This document shows positions 8,768 to 18,430 of a DNA stretch of 49,574 bases, piece after piece. This DNA is from Oceanospirillaceae bacterium. GTDB lineage: Bacteria; Pseudomonadota; Gammaproteobacteria; Pseudomonadales; Balneatricaceae. The DNA is taken from contig JABSRB010000041.1 of assembly GCA_013215375.1 (NCBI GenBank), forward strand, positions 1 to 49,574, given 5' to 3'. The first letter of the stretch is position 1, and every line of letters begins with the position of its first letter. The notes under the pieces were generated by a model. That model searched no databases. It was not told the DNA's origin and saw only the letters and a program-made list of their open reading frames with translations. The position numbers were made by a program, and so were the translations under genes.

Positions 8768-11530
8768 TTAATGCGCTTCATCCCAGTTATTACCGCTACC
8801 TGCCTCAACAATTAACGGCACATCAAGCGTTGCAGCGCACTGCATAATATCAATGACTTTGGCACTAAAAGTCTCGACTTGGGATTCCGCAACTTCAAAA
8901 ACCAATTCATCGTGAACCTGCATAATCATTTTTGCATCGAACTCATCCGTTGCCAACCATTTATCAACTGCCAACATCGCCTTCTTAATGATATCAGCCG
9001 CAGTGCCTTGCATAGGTGCATTAATAGCCGTTCGTTCTGCAGCAGCGCGCATAATTGCGTTGCTTGCCTTGATACCTGGTAAATACAGACGGCGTCCATA
9101 GACCGTTTCAACATAGCCGTCATCTCGCGCTTTCTCACGAATTTCTTCCATATAATTTTGCACACCCGGATAAGTGGCAAAATAGTGCTCGATATATTCT
9201 TTCGCCTCTACGCGGCCTATCCCTAGCTGCTTGGCTAATCCAAAGGCAGACATACCATAAATCAAACCAAAGTTTATCGCTTTAGCGCTACGACGCTGAT
9301 CAATCGTTACTTCATCAACCGCCACTTTAAACACTTCAGAGGCGGTTACTTTGTGTACGTCTTCCCCTTTGGTAAAGGCGTTTAACAACCCTTTATCTCC
9401 GGATAAGTGCGCCATAATACGCAGTTCTATCTGCGAGTAATCCGCCGCGACCATTTTGTAGCCCGCTGGGGTTACAAACGCCTGACGGATTTTACGTCCC
9501 TGCTCCGAACGAATAGGAATATTTTGCAAGTTAGGATCAGTCGAAGACAATCTGCCCGTTGCTGCGACAGCCTGATGGTAGGAGGTATGAATGCGTTTGG
9601 TACGCGCATTAATCATCAACGGTAACTTATCGGTATAGGTCGATTTTAGTTTGGCCAGACCTCGGTACTCTAATAATAGCTTTGGCAGCTCATAGCTCTG
9701 CGCCAAATCCACCAGCACTTCTTCAGCGGTTGATGGCACGCCCTTAGGCGTTTTTTTCTTCACTGGCAAGCCCAGCTTCTCAAACAAAATTTCTTGTAGT
9801 TGCTTGGGAGAGCTTAGGTTAAATACTTGTCCCGCCGCTTCATGAGCAGCGCTCTCCAGCTCCAGTAAACGTGTTTGTATATCCAAACTCTGCTGTGCCA
9901 GCATCGTAGCATCCACATAGGCACCGTTTTGCTCTATTTTTGCCAGCACTGGAATCAATGGTTTTTCTATCTCGTGGAATACTTTATTTAATGACTCGAT
10001 AGCCTTTAACTTATCGCCAATAGCGTGATGCAAGCGCAGCGTAATGTCCGCATCTTCAGCGGCATAAGGCCCGGCCAATTCAATATCGATTTGGTTAAAG
10101 GTCAGTTGTTTTTTGCCTTTCCCAGCCAACTCTTCAAACTTAGTAGTTTTCACCCCTAAATATTTTTTGGCTAAGCTATCCATGTCGTGGCGGGTTGCGA
10201 CAGAGTTCAAAATGTAGGATTCGAGCATGGTATCAAACTCAACCCCCTGCAATGCAATGTCGTACCTTGCCAGCACATTCATATCAAACTTCATGTGCTG
10301 ACCCACTTTTTTCAGTGTAGGGTCTTCCAACAAAGGTTTTAACTGCTCTAATACCCAAGTTCTATCAAGTTGCTCAGGGGCACCCATATAGTCATGCGCA
10401 ACAGGTACATAAGCCGCCTCACCTGGAGTCACCGAAAAGGACAAGCCAATCAGCTCTGCCTCCATATAATCTAGTCGGTCTGTTTCAGTATCAAAGGCAA
10501 ACAACGAAGAGCTTTTAAGTTTTTCCAGCCAAGTATTAAATTCGCGCTTAGTATAGATAATTTGATAATCGAGTTTTTCAGGAGCCTTCGGAAAACTCTC
10601 TTCAAGATCGTCACTGACAGCCGCTTCTTTAGCGTTTGCACTCCCAACCACCCCTGTTTTAAGCTCGTTTATCCAACTTTTAAACTCATAAGTAGTGAAC
10701 AGCGCCATTAACGACTCTTTATCCACAGGCTGGTTTTGCAATTCGCTTATGGATAACTCCATTTCGACGTCGAGCTTAATGGTGGCTAAGAAATACGAAA
10801 GCTCGGCAAACTCTTTATTATCTTCCAGCTTCTTCGCCATATTTTTTGAGCCGCGAAAACCCAAGTCGGCTATCTTATCTAAATTTTGGTACAAGCTTTC
10901 GATGTTGCCTATACCTTGTAACAGTGCCAACGCGGTTTTTTCACCAACGCCAGGCACACCTGGAATGTTATCGACCTTATCACCCATCAAGGCTAAATAA
11001 TCGATAATCAGCTCAGGGGGAATGCCAAATTTCTCGTTAACACCTTTAACATCCATGATGGTATCGCTCATGGTATTAATCAGTGTCACATGCTCGTTAA
11101 CCAACTGCGCCATGTCTTTATCGCCGGTGGAAATTAACAGCGAAGTTTTCTCACGTGTCGCTTGCGCTGCGTAAGTACCGATAACATCATCGGCCTCCAC
11201 CCCTTCAATCATAACCAACGGGAATCCCATAGCCCGGATGATGTTGTGGATAGGTTCAATCTGGGAGCGTAAATCATCGGGCATTGAAGGGCGATTAGCT
11301 TTATATTCTGGGTAATAATCATCGCGAAAGGTTTTGCCTTTAGCATCAAATACCACAGTAATACGGCTCTCTGGATACTGCCTAACTAAAGAGCGCATCA
11401 TCGAAGTCACAATACGCACCGCACCACTGGGGAAGCCTTCACTGGTTCTAAGATCCGCCTGTTGCGATGCAAAAAAGGCACGGTATAAATAAGAAGAGCC
11501 GTCGACGAGGATCAGGGAAGGGGTAGCCAT
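8768..11530 (-). CDS. polA: DNA polymerase I
   Basis: Fills gaps and removes RNA primers during replication and repair. The 920-residue protein has the N-terminal 5' nuclease domain (starts ATPSLILVDGSSYLYRAFF, with the metal-site VEADDVIGT and GDKDMAQLV), a 3'-5' exonuclease domain with its first acidic motif intact (FDTETD), and the polymerase domain with motif A DYSQIELR, the O-helix RRSAKAINFGLIYG and motif C VHDELVFE. All three activities therefore look functional. Its start is divergent from thrB. The Pseudomonas order has a small DUF2782 gene next to polA; none is seen in 11531-11735. Confidence 0.98.
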   Translation of the reverse strand: MATPSLILVDGSSYLYRAFFASQQADLRTSEGFPSGAVRIVTSMMRSLVRQYPESRITVVFDAKGKTFRDDYYPEYKANRPSMPDDLRSQIEPIHNIIRAMGFPLVMIEGVEADDVIGTYAAQATREKTSLLISTGDKDMAQLVNEHVTLINTMSDTIMDVKGVNEKFGIPPELIIDYLALMGDKVDNIPGVPGVGEKTALALLQGIGNIESLYQNLDKIADLGFRGSKNMAKKLEDNKEFAELSYFLATIKLDVEMELSISELQNQPVDKESLMALFTTYEFKSWINELKTGVVGSANAKEAAVSDDLEESFPKAPEKLDYQIIYTKREFNTWLEKLKSSSLFAFDTETDRLDYMEAELIGLSFSVTPGEAAYVPVAHDYMGAPEQLDRTWVLEQLKPLLEDPTLKKVGQHMKFDMNVLARYDIALQGVEFDTMLESYILNSVATRHDMDSLAKKYLGVKTTKFEELAGKGKKQLTFNQIDIELAGPYAAEDADITLRLHHAIGDKLKAIESLNKVFHEIEKPLIPVLAKIEQNGAYVDATMLAQQSLDIQTRLLELESAAHEAAGQVFNLSSPKQLQEILFEKLGLPVKKKTPKGVPSTAEEVLVDLAQSYELPKLLLEYRGLAKLKSTYTDKLPLMINARTKRIHTSYHQAVAATGRLSSTDPNLQNIPIRSEQGRKIRQAFVTPAGYKMVAADYSQIELRIMAHLSGDKGLLNAFTKGEDVHKVTASEVFKVAVDEVTIDQRRSAKAINFGLIYGMSAFGLAKQLGIGRVEAKEYIEHYFATYPGVQNYMEEIREKARDDGYVETVYGRRLYLPGIKASNAIMRAAAERTAINAPMQGTAADIIKKAMLAVDKWLATDEFDAKMIMQVHDELVFEVAESQVETFSAKVIDIMQCAATLDVPLIVEAGSGNNWDEAH

Positions 11531-11735
11531 AAGATGATTCCAATAAATTCAAAAGCAGCAGTATATCCTTTACAACAATAGTCGCATAGCCAACTAGGGA
11601 TAATTGCCCCGATCTACCATTAATTCCCCAAAAGAGTGTAGTACTTAACACCCAATCCCCGTATTATTTGGCCTATTGACGACCTCAAACAAAAAGCTGT
11701 ATATTTACACAGGTAGGCTTTTTAGATTTAACAGC

Positions 11736-12731
11736 ATGAACGGTGATTGCGTGGCAGTATATACACATCTTGATACAGCAGATTTTACAGCATTAATAGC
11801 AGAATATGATTTGGGCGAACTGGTGACATTTCGTGGCATTGAAGGCGGCATTGAAAATACTAATTACTTCGTCACGCTCAGTAACAAAGGGGTTAAGAGT
11901 GAGTATGTACTTACCCTCTTTGAAGAATTTAGTATGGAAGACATGCCCTATTTCGTCGAATTAGCCACTTGGCTAGCCGACAGAGGCATCCCCGTTCCCC
12001 ATCCCGCTAAAGACAAAAACGGCATTGCGCTCAAACAAATTAAAAACAAACCCGCGATGCTGCAAAATCGCTTTAGTGGTCACCATTTAGAGCAGAGCGA
12101 ATTAACCCCTGAGCACTGTGCACAAATTGGCACTAAACTGGCCGAGTTCCACCTTGCTGGCAGCGACTTTTTCCTCAAGCGGAACGCCCACCGCGGTTTG
12201 TATTGGTGGCGTCGCGAAAGTCTGAACATTGAAAAGCACTTATCCACTGAAGATGCCGTCCTGTTACAAGATGAAGTACAGCGCTTTGATCAGTTATTCG
12301 CCCAGTACGGTAGCAGCTTGCCAAAAAGTGTTATTCACGGTGATTTATTCCACGACAACGTATTGTTTAACGACAGCGGTATCGATGCCATTATCGACCT
12401 ATACAACTCGGCAACGGCCTACATGTTGTTTGATTTGGCGATTGTCGCCAATGACTGGTGCCGCGACAGCGACAACCAGATAGATAACGCCAAAGAGCAA
12501 GCACTGCTAAATGCTTATCACAGCACACGCAGCTTTACCGATGACGAACGTGCCGCCTGGCCGCAGATGACCCAAACCGCCGCCATGCGCTTTTGGCTAT
12601 CACGTTTAATTCCCGCTTTTGGCGTTGAACAAGCCGGCCGAGACAGCAGTGCAATGGTGATCAAAGATCCCGATGAACTGCGTGCAATCTTACTCTACCG
12701 TCGCGCACATCCCTCTGCGCTACCCGCTTAA
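11736..12731 (+). CDS. thrB: Homoserine kinase ThrB
   Basis: Phosphorylates homoserine for threonine synthesis. This is the aminoglycoside-phosphotransferase-fold type, shown by GIEGGIENTNYFV near the start, the catalytic loop VIHGDLFHDNVLF and the metal motif AIIDLYNS. The start is ambiguous: a TTG at 11676 opens the longest frame, an ATG lies at 11736, and a GTG at 11751 preceded by GGTGA would give a protein starting (M)AVYTHLD, which resembles Pseudomonas ThrB best. I report the ATG; the GTG is a serious alternative. It is followed by uvrD after 15 bases and may be co-transcribed with it. Confidence 0.93.
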   Translation: MNGDCVAVYTHLDTADFTALIAEYDLGELVTFRGIEGGIENTNYFVTLSNKGVKSEYVLTLFEEFSMEDMPYFVELATWLADRGIPVPHPAKDKNGIALKQIKNKPAMLQNRFSGHHLEQSELTPEHCAQIGTKLAEFHLAGSDFFLKRNAHRGLYWWRRESLNIEKHLSTEDAVLLQDEVQRFDQLFAQYGSSLPKSVIHGDLFHDNVLFNDSGIDAIIDLYNSATAYMLFDLAIVANDWCRDSDNQIDNAKEQALLNAYHSTRSFTDDERAAWPQMTQTAAMRFWLSRLIPAFGVEQAGRDSSAMVIKDPDELRAILLYRRAHPSALPA

Positions 12732-12746
12732 TTTAAAAGGTTATTT

Positions 12747-14945
12747 ATGGACGTTACAACAATAATTGACGGTTTAAACGACGCCCAGCGCGAGGCCGTT
12801 ACCGCTCCTGTAGAAAATATGTTGGTACTGGCAGGCGCAGGCTCTGGTAAAACCCGAGTGCTTATTCACCGTATTGCCTGGTTGGTTAAAACAGAGGGCA
12901 TATCGCCTTACTCTATCCTCGCGGTGACTTTCACCAACAAGGCTGCCAAAGAGATGCGCGGGCGTATCGAAAGCTTGCTTGGAGTTAATCCACAGGGTAT
13001 GTGGGTCGGTACTTTCCACGGTTTAGCCCATCGTATCTTACGGACTCACTGGCGTGATGCTCACTTGCTGGAAAATTTCCAGATCATGGACAGTGAAGAC
13101 CAGCACCGCCTACTCAAGCGCATCTGTAAAGACATGGCGCTAGATGACAAGCAGTGGCCGCCTAAACAGTTCCAGTGGTTTATCAACGCGCAGAAAGATG
13201 AGGGCTTGCGCAGTAAACATATTGAGCGCACTAACGATCCGCAGCAACAAATGTTTATTAAAGTGTATCAAGCTTATGAGCAGAGCTGTGATCGCGGTGG
13301 CATGATCGACTTTGGCGAATTGCTATTGCGCTGCCTCGAACTCCTGCGTGACATGAAACCTAGCTTACTGATGCACTACCAAGAGCGTTTTCGCTACATC
13401 TTAGTAGACGAGTTTCAAGACACCAACGCTATTCAATATGCATGGCTGCGTTTACTGACCGGTCACGAGCGCAAACTGATGGCGGTTGGCGATGACGACC
13501 AGTCTATCTATGGCTGGCGCGGTGCTAAAATTGAAAACATTCAGAACTTTTCCGATCATTTCCCCGGTGCCAAAACGGTAAAACTGGAACAAAATTACCG
13601 TTCTACAAAAACCATCTTAGAAGCCGCCAATGCGGTGATCGCCAACAATAGCGGTCGACTAGGTAAGCAGCTGTGGACAGATGGGGTCGAGGGCGACAAA
13701 ATCTCACTATACGCCGCGTTCAATGAGCAAGATGAAGCGCGCTTTGTAGTGGGACAAATACAGAAATGGCAGGAAGGGGGTAATTTACGTGCCGAATCCG
13801 CCATTTTATACCGCTCTAACGCGCAGTCACGGGTGATGGAGGAGAGCTTAATCCGCGCCGGTGTTCCCTACAAAATCTACGGCGGCCACCGCTTCTACGA
13901 CCGTTTAGAAATCAAAAATGCGCTAGCTTATATGCGCTTAGTCTCCAGTCGCGATGATGATACCGCCATGGAGCGCGTAATCAACGTGCCCAGCAGACGC
14001 ATCGGCACCCGCACTATCGAGGCGATTCGCACCCAGGCCCGTGAAGAAGACATTTCCATGTGGCGCGCCGCCAATGAAGTGGTGGAATACAAAAAAATCC
14101 CCGCTAGAGCGAGTGAAGCACTGCAGGGATTTTTGGACTTAGTCAACCAGCTTGATACCGATTCAGCAGGCACTAAGCTGGAAGAGCTCACCGATCACTG
14201 TATCCAGTTGTCGGGTCTAATTCCTCACCACCTCAAAGAAAAAGGCGAGAAAGCCCAGTCGCGCATAGAAAACTTGGAAGAGCTAGTTAACGCCGCCAAG
14301 CAATTCAACCAGCAATGGATGCACACTGAAGATGAAGGCGAGGAAAACCAGCCGAGTACACCCCTGGCCGCTTTCTTAGATCAAGCGGCACTTGATGCCG
14401 GCGAAGCTCAAGCCGATGAGCACCAAGACAGCGTGCAGCTAATGACCTTGCACTCGGCTAAAGGCTTAGAATTCCCGCTGGTGTTTATGGTGGGCGTGGA
14501 AGAGGGATTATTCCCTGGCACTAAATCCGCAGAAGAAGAGGGCCGCATGGAAGAGGAGCGCCGCCTTTGTTATGTGGGCATTACCCGTGCCATGCAGCAG
14601 TTATATATCACCTACGCTGAATCTAGACGCATGTACGGTCAGGAAAACTACAATAGACCCTCGCGTTTTATCAATGAAATCCCACTCGAGCTTATTGAAG
14701 AAGTACGCTTAAACGCCAGTGTCTCACGACCGTTAACAGCGCGGCCACGTTCTAGTATGTTCGCCGAGGAGGCTCAGCAGCATTCAGGATTACACATAGG
14801 TCAACGCGTCTTTCACGACAGCTTTGGCGAGGGCATAGTGCTCAGTGCAGAAGGCACCGGAGCCAAGACCCGGGTGCAAGTCAATTTCGACGATGCTGGC
14901 ATCAAGTGGCTAGTGCTAGGGTTCACTACTTTAGAAGCCGTATAA
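12747..14945 (+). CDS. uvrD: DNA helicase II UvrD
   Basis: Superfamily 1A 3'-5' helicase acting in nucleotide excision repair and mismatch repair. The 732-residue protein has Walker A GAGSGKT, motif Ia TFTNKAAKEM, Walker B DEFQDTN, motif III GDDDQSIYGWRGA, motif IV QNYRS, motif V TLHSAKGLEF and motif VI YVGITRA. The C-terminal HSGLHIGQRVFHDSFGEG segment is the Tudor-like tail that separates UvrD (and PcrA) from Rep. Length is typical. It lies between thrB and a spermidine-synthase-like gene, all on the plus strand. Confidence 0.96.
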   Translation: MDVTTIIDGLNDAQREAVTAPVENMLVLAGAGSGKTRVLIHRIAWLVKTEGISPYSILAVTFTNKAAKEMRGRIESLLGVNPQGMWVGTFHGLAHRILRTHWRDAHLLENFQIMDSEDQHRLLKRICKDMALDDKQWPPKQFQWFINAQKDEGLRSKHIERTNDPQQQMFIKVYQAYEQSCDRGGMIDFGELLLRCLELLRDMKPSLLMHYQERFRYILVDEFQDTNAIQYAWLRLLTGHERKLMAVGDDDQSIYGWRGAKIENIQNFSDHFPGAKTVKLEQNYRSTKTILEAANAVIANNSGRLGKQLWTDGVEGDKISLYAAFNEQDEARFVVGQIQKWQEGGNLRAESAILYRSNAQSRVMEESLIRAGVPYKIYGGHRFYDRLEIKNALAYMRLVSSRDDDTAMERVINVPSRRIGTRTIEAIRTQAREEDISMWRAANEVVEYKKIPARASEALQGFLDLVNQLDTDSAGTKLEELTDHCIQLSGLIPHHLKEKGEKAQSRIENLEELVNAAKQFNQQWMHTEDEGEENQPSTPLAAFLDQAALDAGEAQADEHQDSVQLMTLHSAKGLEFPLVFMVGVEEGLFPGTKSAEEEGRMEEERRLCYVGITRAMQQLYITYAESRRMYGQENYNRPSRFINEIPLELIEEVRLNASVSRPLTARPRSSMFAEEAQQHSGLHIGQRVFHDSFGEGIVLSAEGTGAKTRVQVNFDDAGIKWLVLGFTTLEAV

Positions 14946-14980
14946 CTAACTAATATTTTTATGACACTTAAGGAATTCCC

Positions 14981-15709
14981 ATGGGATTAATGTTTGAAGA
15001 GCTAGACTATCGCACCACGCCCATTGGTGATTTGCGCTTGCGCCGTCGCCGCATGGCGCAATTTGGCGATTTAGATATTTTTGAAATTATCCTCGGTGAT
15101 AATTTTTTGATGACCAGTCTCTTTCACGAATCTGAAGATCAGCTCTCGATCATTGGCCTCGCCGATTTAGCAGGTGATAATTTAGACGTAGTCGTCGGCG
15201 GCTTAGGTTTAGGCTACACCGCCGCAGCGGCGCTTGATCACGACAAGGTTGGTTCACTAGTCGTAGTCGATTATTTGCAGGGCGTGATCGATTGGCACGA
15301 ACGCCACTTAGTGCCTATGAGTGAGCGCTTAACAGCTGATCCTAGATGCCAGTTTGTACACGGCGATTTTTTTGCACTCAGTAAAGATACCAATAATAGT
15401 TACGAGGTAGACAAGCCCGATAAAAAGTACCACGCCATTTTGCTGGATATCGACCATACCCCAACCCATGTTTTAAACCCAAATAACTTGCACTTATACA
15501 CAGAGCAAGGACTAAGCGAGCTAGCCAGCCACTTAAAACCCGCTGGAGTGTTCGCACTTTGGTCAGATGGACATCCTGTGGATAGTTTTGTCGATCAGCT
15601 CAATAAAGTATTCAGCAATGCTAAAGCGCACTTAGTTGAGTTTGACAACCCGGTCACTGGCGGCTCTTCTGTTGGCACAGTGTATGTCTCCCTAAAAAGA
15701 GCGCTGTAG
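14981..15709 (+). CDS. Spermidine-synthase-like protein of unknown substrate
   Basis: A 242-residue protein with a Rossmann-like SAM/dcSAM-binding fold: DVVVGGLGLGYT is the nucleotide-binding loop, VVVDYLQGVIDWH the acidic ribose-binding strand, and AILLDIDHTPTHVL the region after the catalytic strand. True polyamine synthases carry a conserved Asp pair and the GGGDG loop; here the loop reads VGGLGLGY, so aminopropyl transfer is uncertain and a methyltransferase is equally possible. An ATG three codons in (MFEELDY) could be the true start. Its stop is followed at once by the next gene's ATG, so the two methyltransferase-fold proteins are likely co-expressed. Confidence 0.75.
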   Translation: MGLMFEELDYRTTPIGDLRLRRRRMAQFGDLDIFEIILGDNFLMTSLFHESEDQLSIIGLADLAGDNLDVVVGGLGLGYTAAAALDHDKVGSLVVVDYLQGVIDWHERHLVPMSERLTADPRCQFVHGDFFALSKDTNNSYEVDKPDKKYHAILLDIDHTPTHVLNPNNLHLYTEQGLSELASHLKPAGVFALWSDGHPVDSFVDQLNKVFSNAKAHLVEFDNPVTGGSSVGTVYVSLKRAL

Positions 15710-16297
15710 ATGTTTAATTATAGCGAAGCTTGTGCACGTAATCAGCAGCCCATCTATGCGGCCTTAGCCGATAAATTAGCGGGAATAGAAAGCGTGCTGG
15801 AATTAGGTAGCGGCTCTGGGCAACACGCGTTGCACTTTAGCGCGCAGCTGCCGCACTTGATTTGGCAGTGTTCTGATACAACGGCCTACTTGGAAGCACT
15901 CAAACGTAACCTTAGCCAAAGTGATACCAGCAGCTTCGCCGAACCGCTGTTATTGGATGTTAATCAACAATGGCCAGCGCAGCGTTTTGACATGATCTAT
16001 ACCGCCAACTCACTGCACATTATGAGCTGGGATAGCGTGTTGAATTTATTTGCGCAACTTAAAGGCCACTTAAGCAAAGACGGCCTATTTTGTTGCTACG
16101 GCCCTTTCAAATATCAAGGTGAATTTACCAGCGCCTCTAACGCTCAATTTGAGCTATGGCTGAAAGGCAGAGACCCGCTAAGTGGTGTGCGCGATTTTGA
16201 AGCGCTGCAACAGTTGGGTGATAAAAATGGGCTGCGTTTAATCGATGACATCAAGATGCCCGCCAACAACCAGTTATTAATCTGGCAAAGCGTTTAG
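15710..16297 (+). CDS. DUF938-family SAM-dependent methyltransferase
   Basis: A 195-residue class I methyltransferase-fold protein. It starts MFNYSEACARNQQPIY, has the SAM-binding loop VLELGSGSGQHALHFS (about 35-50), and a FDMIYTANSLHIMSWD strand typical of DUF938, a widespread family of unknown substrate. The GPFKYQGEFTSASNAQFE block after the core is also family-typical. It starts at the base after the previous gene's stop and overlaps the convergent LysR gene by 4 bases. No specific reaction can be assigned. Confidence 0.85.
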   Translation: MFNYSEACARNQQPIYAALADKLAGIESVLELGSGSGQHALHFSAQLPHLIWQCSDTTAYLEALKRNLSQSDTSSFAEPLLLDVNQQWPAQRFDMIYTANSLHIMSWDSVLNLFAQLKGHLSKDGLFCCYGPFKYQGEFTSASNAQFELWLKGRDPLSGVRDFEALQQLGDKNGLRLIDDIKMPANNQLLIWQSV

Positions 16298-17208
16298 GCG
16301 TATTCTACCTTCTGCGCCGCTGCATCCACTAGGTATTGATACACCAATGCCTCACCGCTGCTCGGTGCATTGCTACTTTTAATAAAATAACCATACTCTT
16401 CACGGCTGACAATACTCCCACTTACCTGCACTAGCTGCTTATCTTGTAACAAATCCTGCATTAGACATAACCAACCCAAAGCAAGACCTTTAGACTGCTG
16501 TAAATTACTAATTACCGAGTGATAGTTACCTAGTAACACTACATTTTTCTGCTCGGGATAAGGTAAATCATTGTTGGCAAACCAATGCTGCCAATTCAAC
16601 CAGCGACTGTCACTTGTATCCATATGAATAAGCGGTTGGTTAACAATTTCTTGTACTGCGCTGTTACGACTTAGCCCATGCAGCTGGGAAAACTCAACAC
16701 TGCAAATAGCACAAACTCGCTCGACAAAAAGGGTGCGCTTCAGAGGGTGCTGCAATTGACCAAAGCCGAGTAACAACGCATTTTCAAATTCACTATCAAC
16801 ACCGTCAGAGAGTGTCACATTGATCACCAATTGCGGCAGATCCTGCTTAATACGCTCTAACATCGGCAGTAACCAAAAATGCGCCAAACCACAATTTGCC
16901 ACAATATTAACTCTTCTTCCCTCTTGCTGATCAGCGCGTAACTGCTCTGCATACCCCGCCATTTTTTCCAGCAGTGGCGTCACTTGCGCATAAAATTCAA
17001 GGGCGGCAGCAGTGGGTTGCAAATTGCGTCCGCGGCGAATAAACAACAGCGTACTTAGATTTCCCTCCAAGCTTTTTAGCTGTTGTGAAACGGCGGGCTG
17101 AGTACTGGTCAGCTCCTTCGCAGCCGCAGTCACGGTGCCTAGGCGCATCACCGCTTCAAAGGCGATCAGCGCTTTGAGCGGAGGTAATTTAGAGAGCAAT
17201 CTATGCAT
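16294..17208 (-). CDS. LysR-family regulator divergent from tmpAB-like operon
   Basis: A 304-residue LysR transcription factor. The N-terminal winged helix-turn-helix is clear (LKALIAFEAVMRLGTVTAAA then QPAVSQQLKSLE, about residues 11-48), followed by a periplasmic-binding-protein-like effector domain. It is divergent from a 2-oxoglutarate oxygenase gene across 103 bases, the standard arrangement in which a LysR protein controls the neighbouring operon. If the operon degrades a phosphonate, this regulator would give substrate induction independent of phosphate; this is inference. No clear T-N11-A palindrome could be fixed in the short gap. Confidence 0.9.
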   Translation of the reverse strand: MHRLLSKLPPLKALIAFEAVMRLGTVTAAAKELTSTQPAVSQQLKSLEGNLSTLLFIRRGRNLQPTAAALEFYAQVTPLLEKMAGYAEQLRADQQEGRRVNIVANCGLAHFWLLPMLERIKQDLPQLVINVTLSDGVDSEFENALLLGFGQLQHPLKRTLFVERVCAICSVEFSQLHGLSRNSAVQEIVNQPLIHMDTSDSRWLNWQHWFANNDLPYPEQKNVVLLGNYHSVISNLQQSKGLALGWLCLMQDLLQDKQLVQVSGSIVSREEYGYFIKSSNAPSSGEALVYQYLVDAAAQKVEYA

Positions 17209-17311
17209 AAGTTTTTCTTATAGTTTTCATTAGAACTTAGCCAATAGTCAAGAGTGCAACGCCGTGGTCAAATTGATCTTTACCACGACGGTTTCAAAGT
17301 AAGGTAGCACA

Positions 17312-18430
17312 ATGAGATTCAATATTAAAAAACAAAATAATTATTTTCACGTATATTTTGACACGGATGACTCTGAGATTGAACTACCGGCGCTCTGGCT
17401 GAGAGAGCGCTCCCAAGAACCCGATCAAGTGGATAAGCAAACCCAGCAACGATTGTACAACCCACACTTAAGCGCAGTTGATTTATCGATTTGTGCCGCA
17501 CAAATAGACGCCACCCAACTGACCCTAACCTTTAGCGATGGACACCACAGCCAATACCCTAAGGATTTTTTAACACAACAAATTACTCATTTCAACAGCG
17601 GTTTACCTGCACCAACCCCCTGGATTGCCACCGATCAACTACCCGTGCATTTTGATTGGCAAAAGCTTCTTATAGATGAGAATTTATTTCAGCGCTCGGT
17701 CAGTGAGTTTCTGCGTTACGGTTACATCATCTTGAGCGGCACAGACACCCACAAAGACAGTTTACTAGACATAGCCACACACTATGGTTACCTGCGCGAG
17801 ACAAATTTTGGTCGCTATTTTGAAGTGTATTCAAAGCCCCAAGCCAATGACTTAGCTTATACGCCGCACGCTATTGGGCCTCATACCGACAACCCCTATC
17901 GTGATCCGGTGCCCGGCATACAACTACTGCATTGTTTAAATAACCAAACTCATGGGGGCTACTCGACACTAGTCGATAGCCTCAGTGTTGCGCAAACATT
18001 ACAAAACCAACACCCTAATGCTTATAAATTACTGACAGAAGTGGTGGTACGATTTCGTTTTTTTGACGTTAATAGCGAGCTAGTATCATTCCATCCGCTG
18101 ATTGAAAGAGATAACTTAGGTAATATTCTCGGAATTCACTACAGCCCTAGGCTAGATGATTTACCACTGCTGTCACCCACAAAAACCGCAGCCTTTCAAC
18201 AGGCGCGCAAACTATTGTGCGAGCTGTTGGAAGATCCAAGTTATGAGAAAAAGTTTAAACTCGCATCCGGTGAGCTGATGATGTTTGATAATAACCGAAT
18301 TCTGCACGGGCGCACGGCATTCAATCCACAGCAGGGAGTGCGACACTTACAGGGATGTTACATTGATAGAGATGGACCAAAAAGCATTTACCGCGTTGCC
18401 AATCGTCAGCCAATAAGGAGCGCCATTTAA
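17312..18430 (+). CDS. tmpA: TmpA-like 2-oxoglutarate dioxygenase (gamma-butyrobetaine hydroxylase family)
   Basis: Non-haem iron oxygenase of the TauD / gamma-butyrobetaine dioxygenase family, 372 residues. The iron site is visible as HTDNPYRDPVPG (HxD) and the distal His in RILHGRTAF, with the 2-oxoglutarate arginine in GVRHLQGCY. The N-terminal small domain LPALWLRERSQ lacks the zinc cysteines of true butyrobetaine hydroxylase. It overlaps by one base (TAATG) the following HD-domain gene. In Leisingera an equivalent pair, TmpA and TmpB, hydroxylates then cleaves 2-trimethylaminoethylphosphonate. The TmpA assignment rests on this pairing; carnitine-related or other quaternary-amine substrates remain possible. 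Confidence 0.7.
   Translation: MRFNIKKQNNYFHVYFDTDDSEIELPALWLRERSQEPDQVDKQTQQRLYNPHLSAVDLSICAAQIDATQLTLTFSDGHHSQYPKDFLTQQITHFNSGLPAPTPWIATDQLPVHFDWQKLLIDENLFQRSVSEFLRYGYIILSGTDTHKDSLLDIATHYGYLRETNFGRYFEVYSKPQANDLAYTPHAIGPHTDNPYRDPVPGIQLLHCLNNQTHGGYSTLVDSLSVAQTLQNQHPNAYKLLTEVVVRFRFFDVNSELVSFHPLIERDNLGNILGIHYSPRLDDLPLLSPTKTAAFQQARKLLCELLEDPSYEKKFKLASGELMMFDNNRILHGRTAFNPQQGVRHLQGCYIDRDGPKSIYRVANRQPIRSAI

Noticed and set aside
11448-11651. Small frame overlapping the polA start, tested as a DUF2782-like gene expected next to thrB
   Set aside because: It runs antisense to neither expected gene, lacks a signal peptide or DUF2782 pattern, and mostly overlaps polA.
11676-11735. TTG-initiated extension of thrB
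   Set aside because: No ribosome site and the extra 20 residues do not resemble the family N-terminus; ATG 11736 or GTG 11751 fit better.
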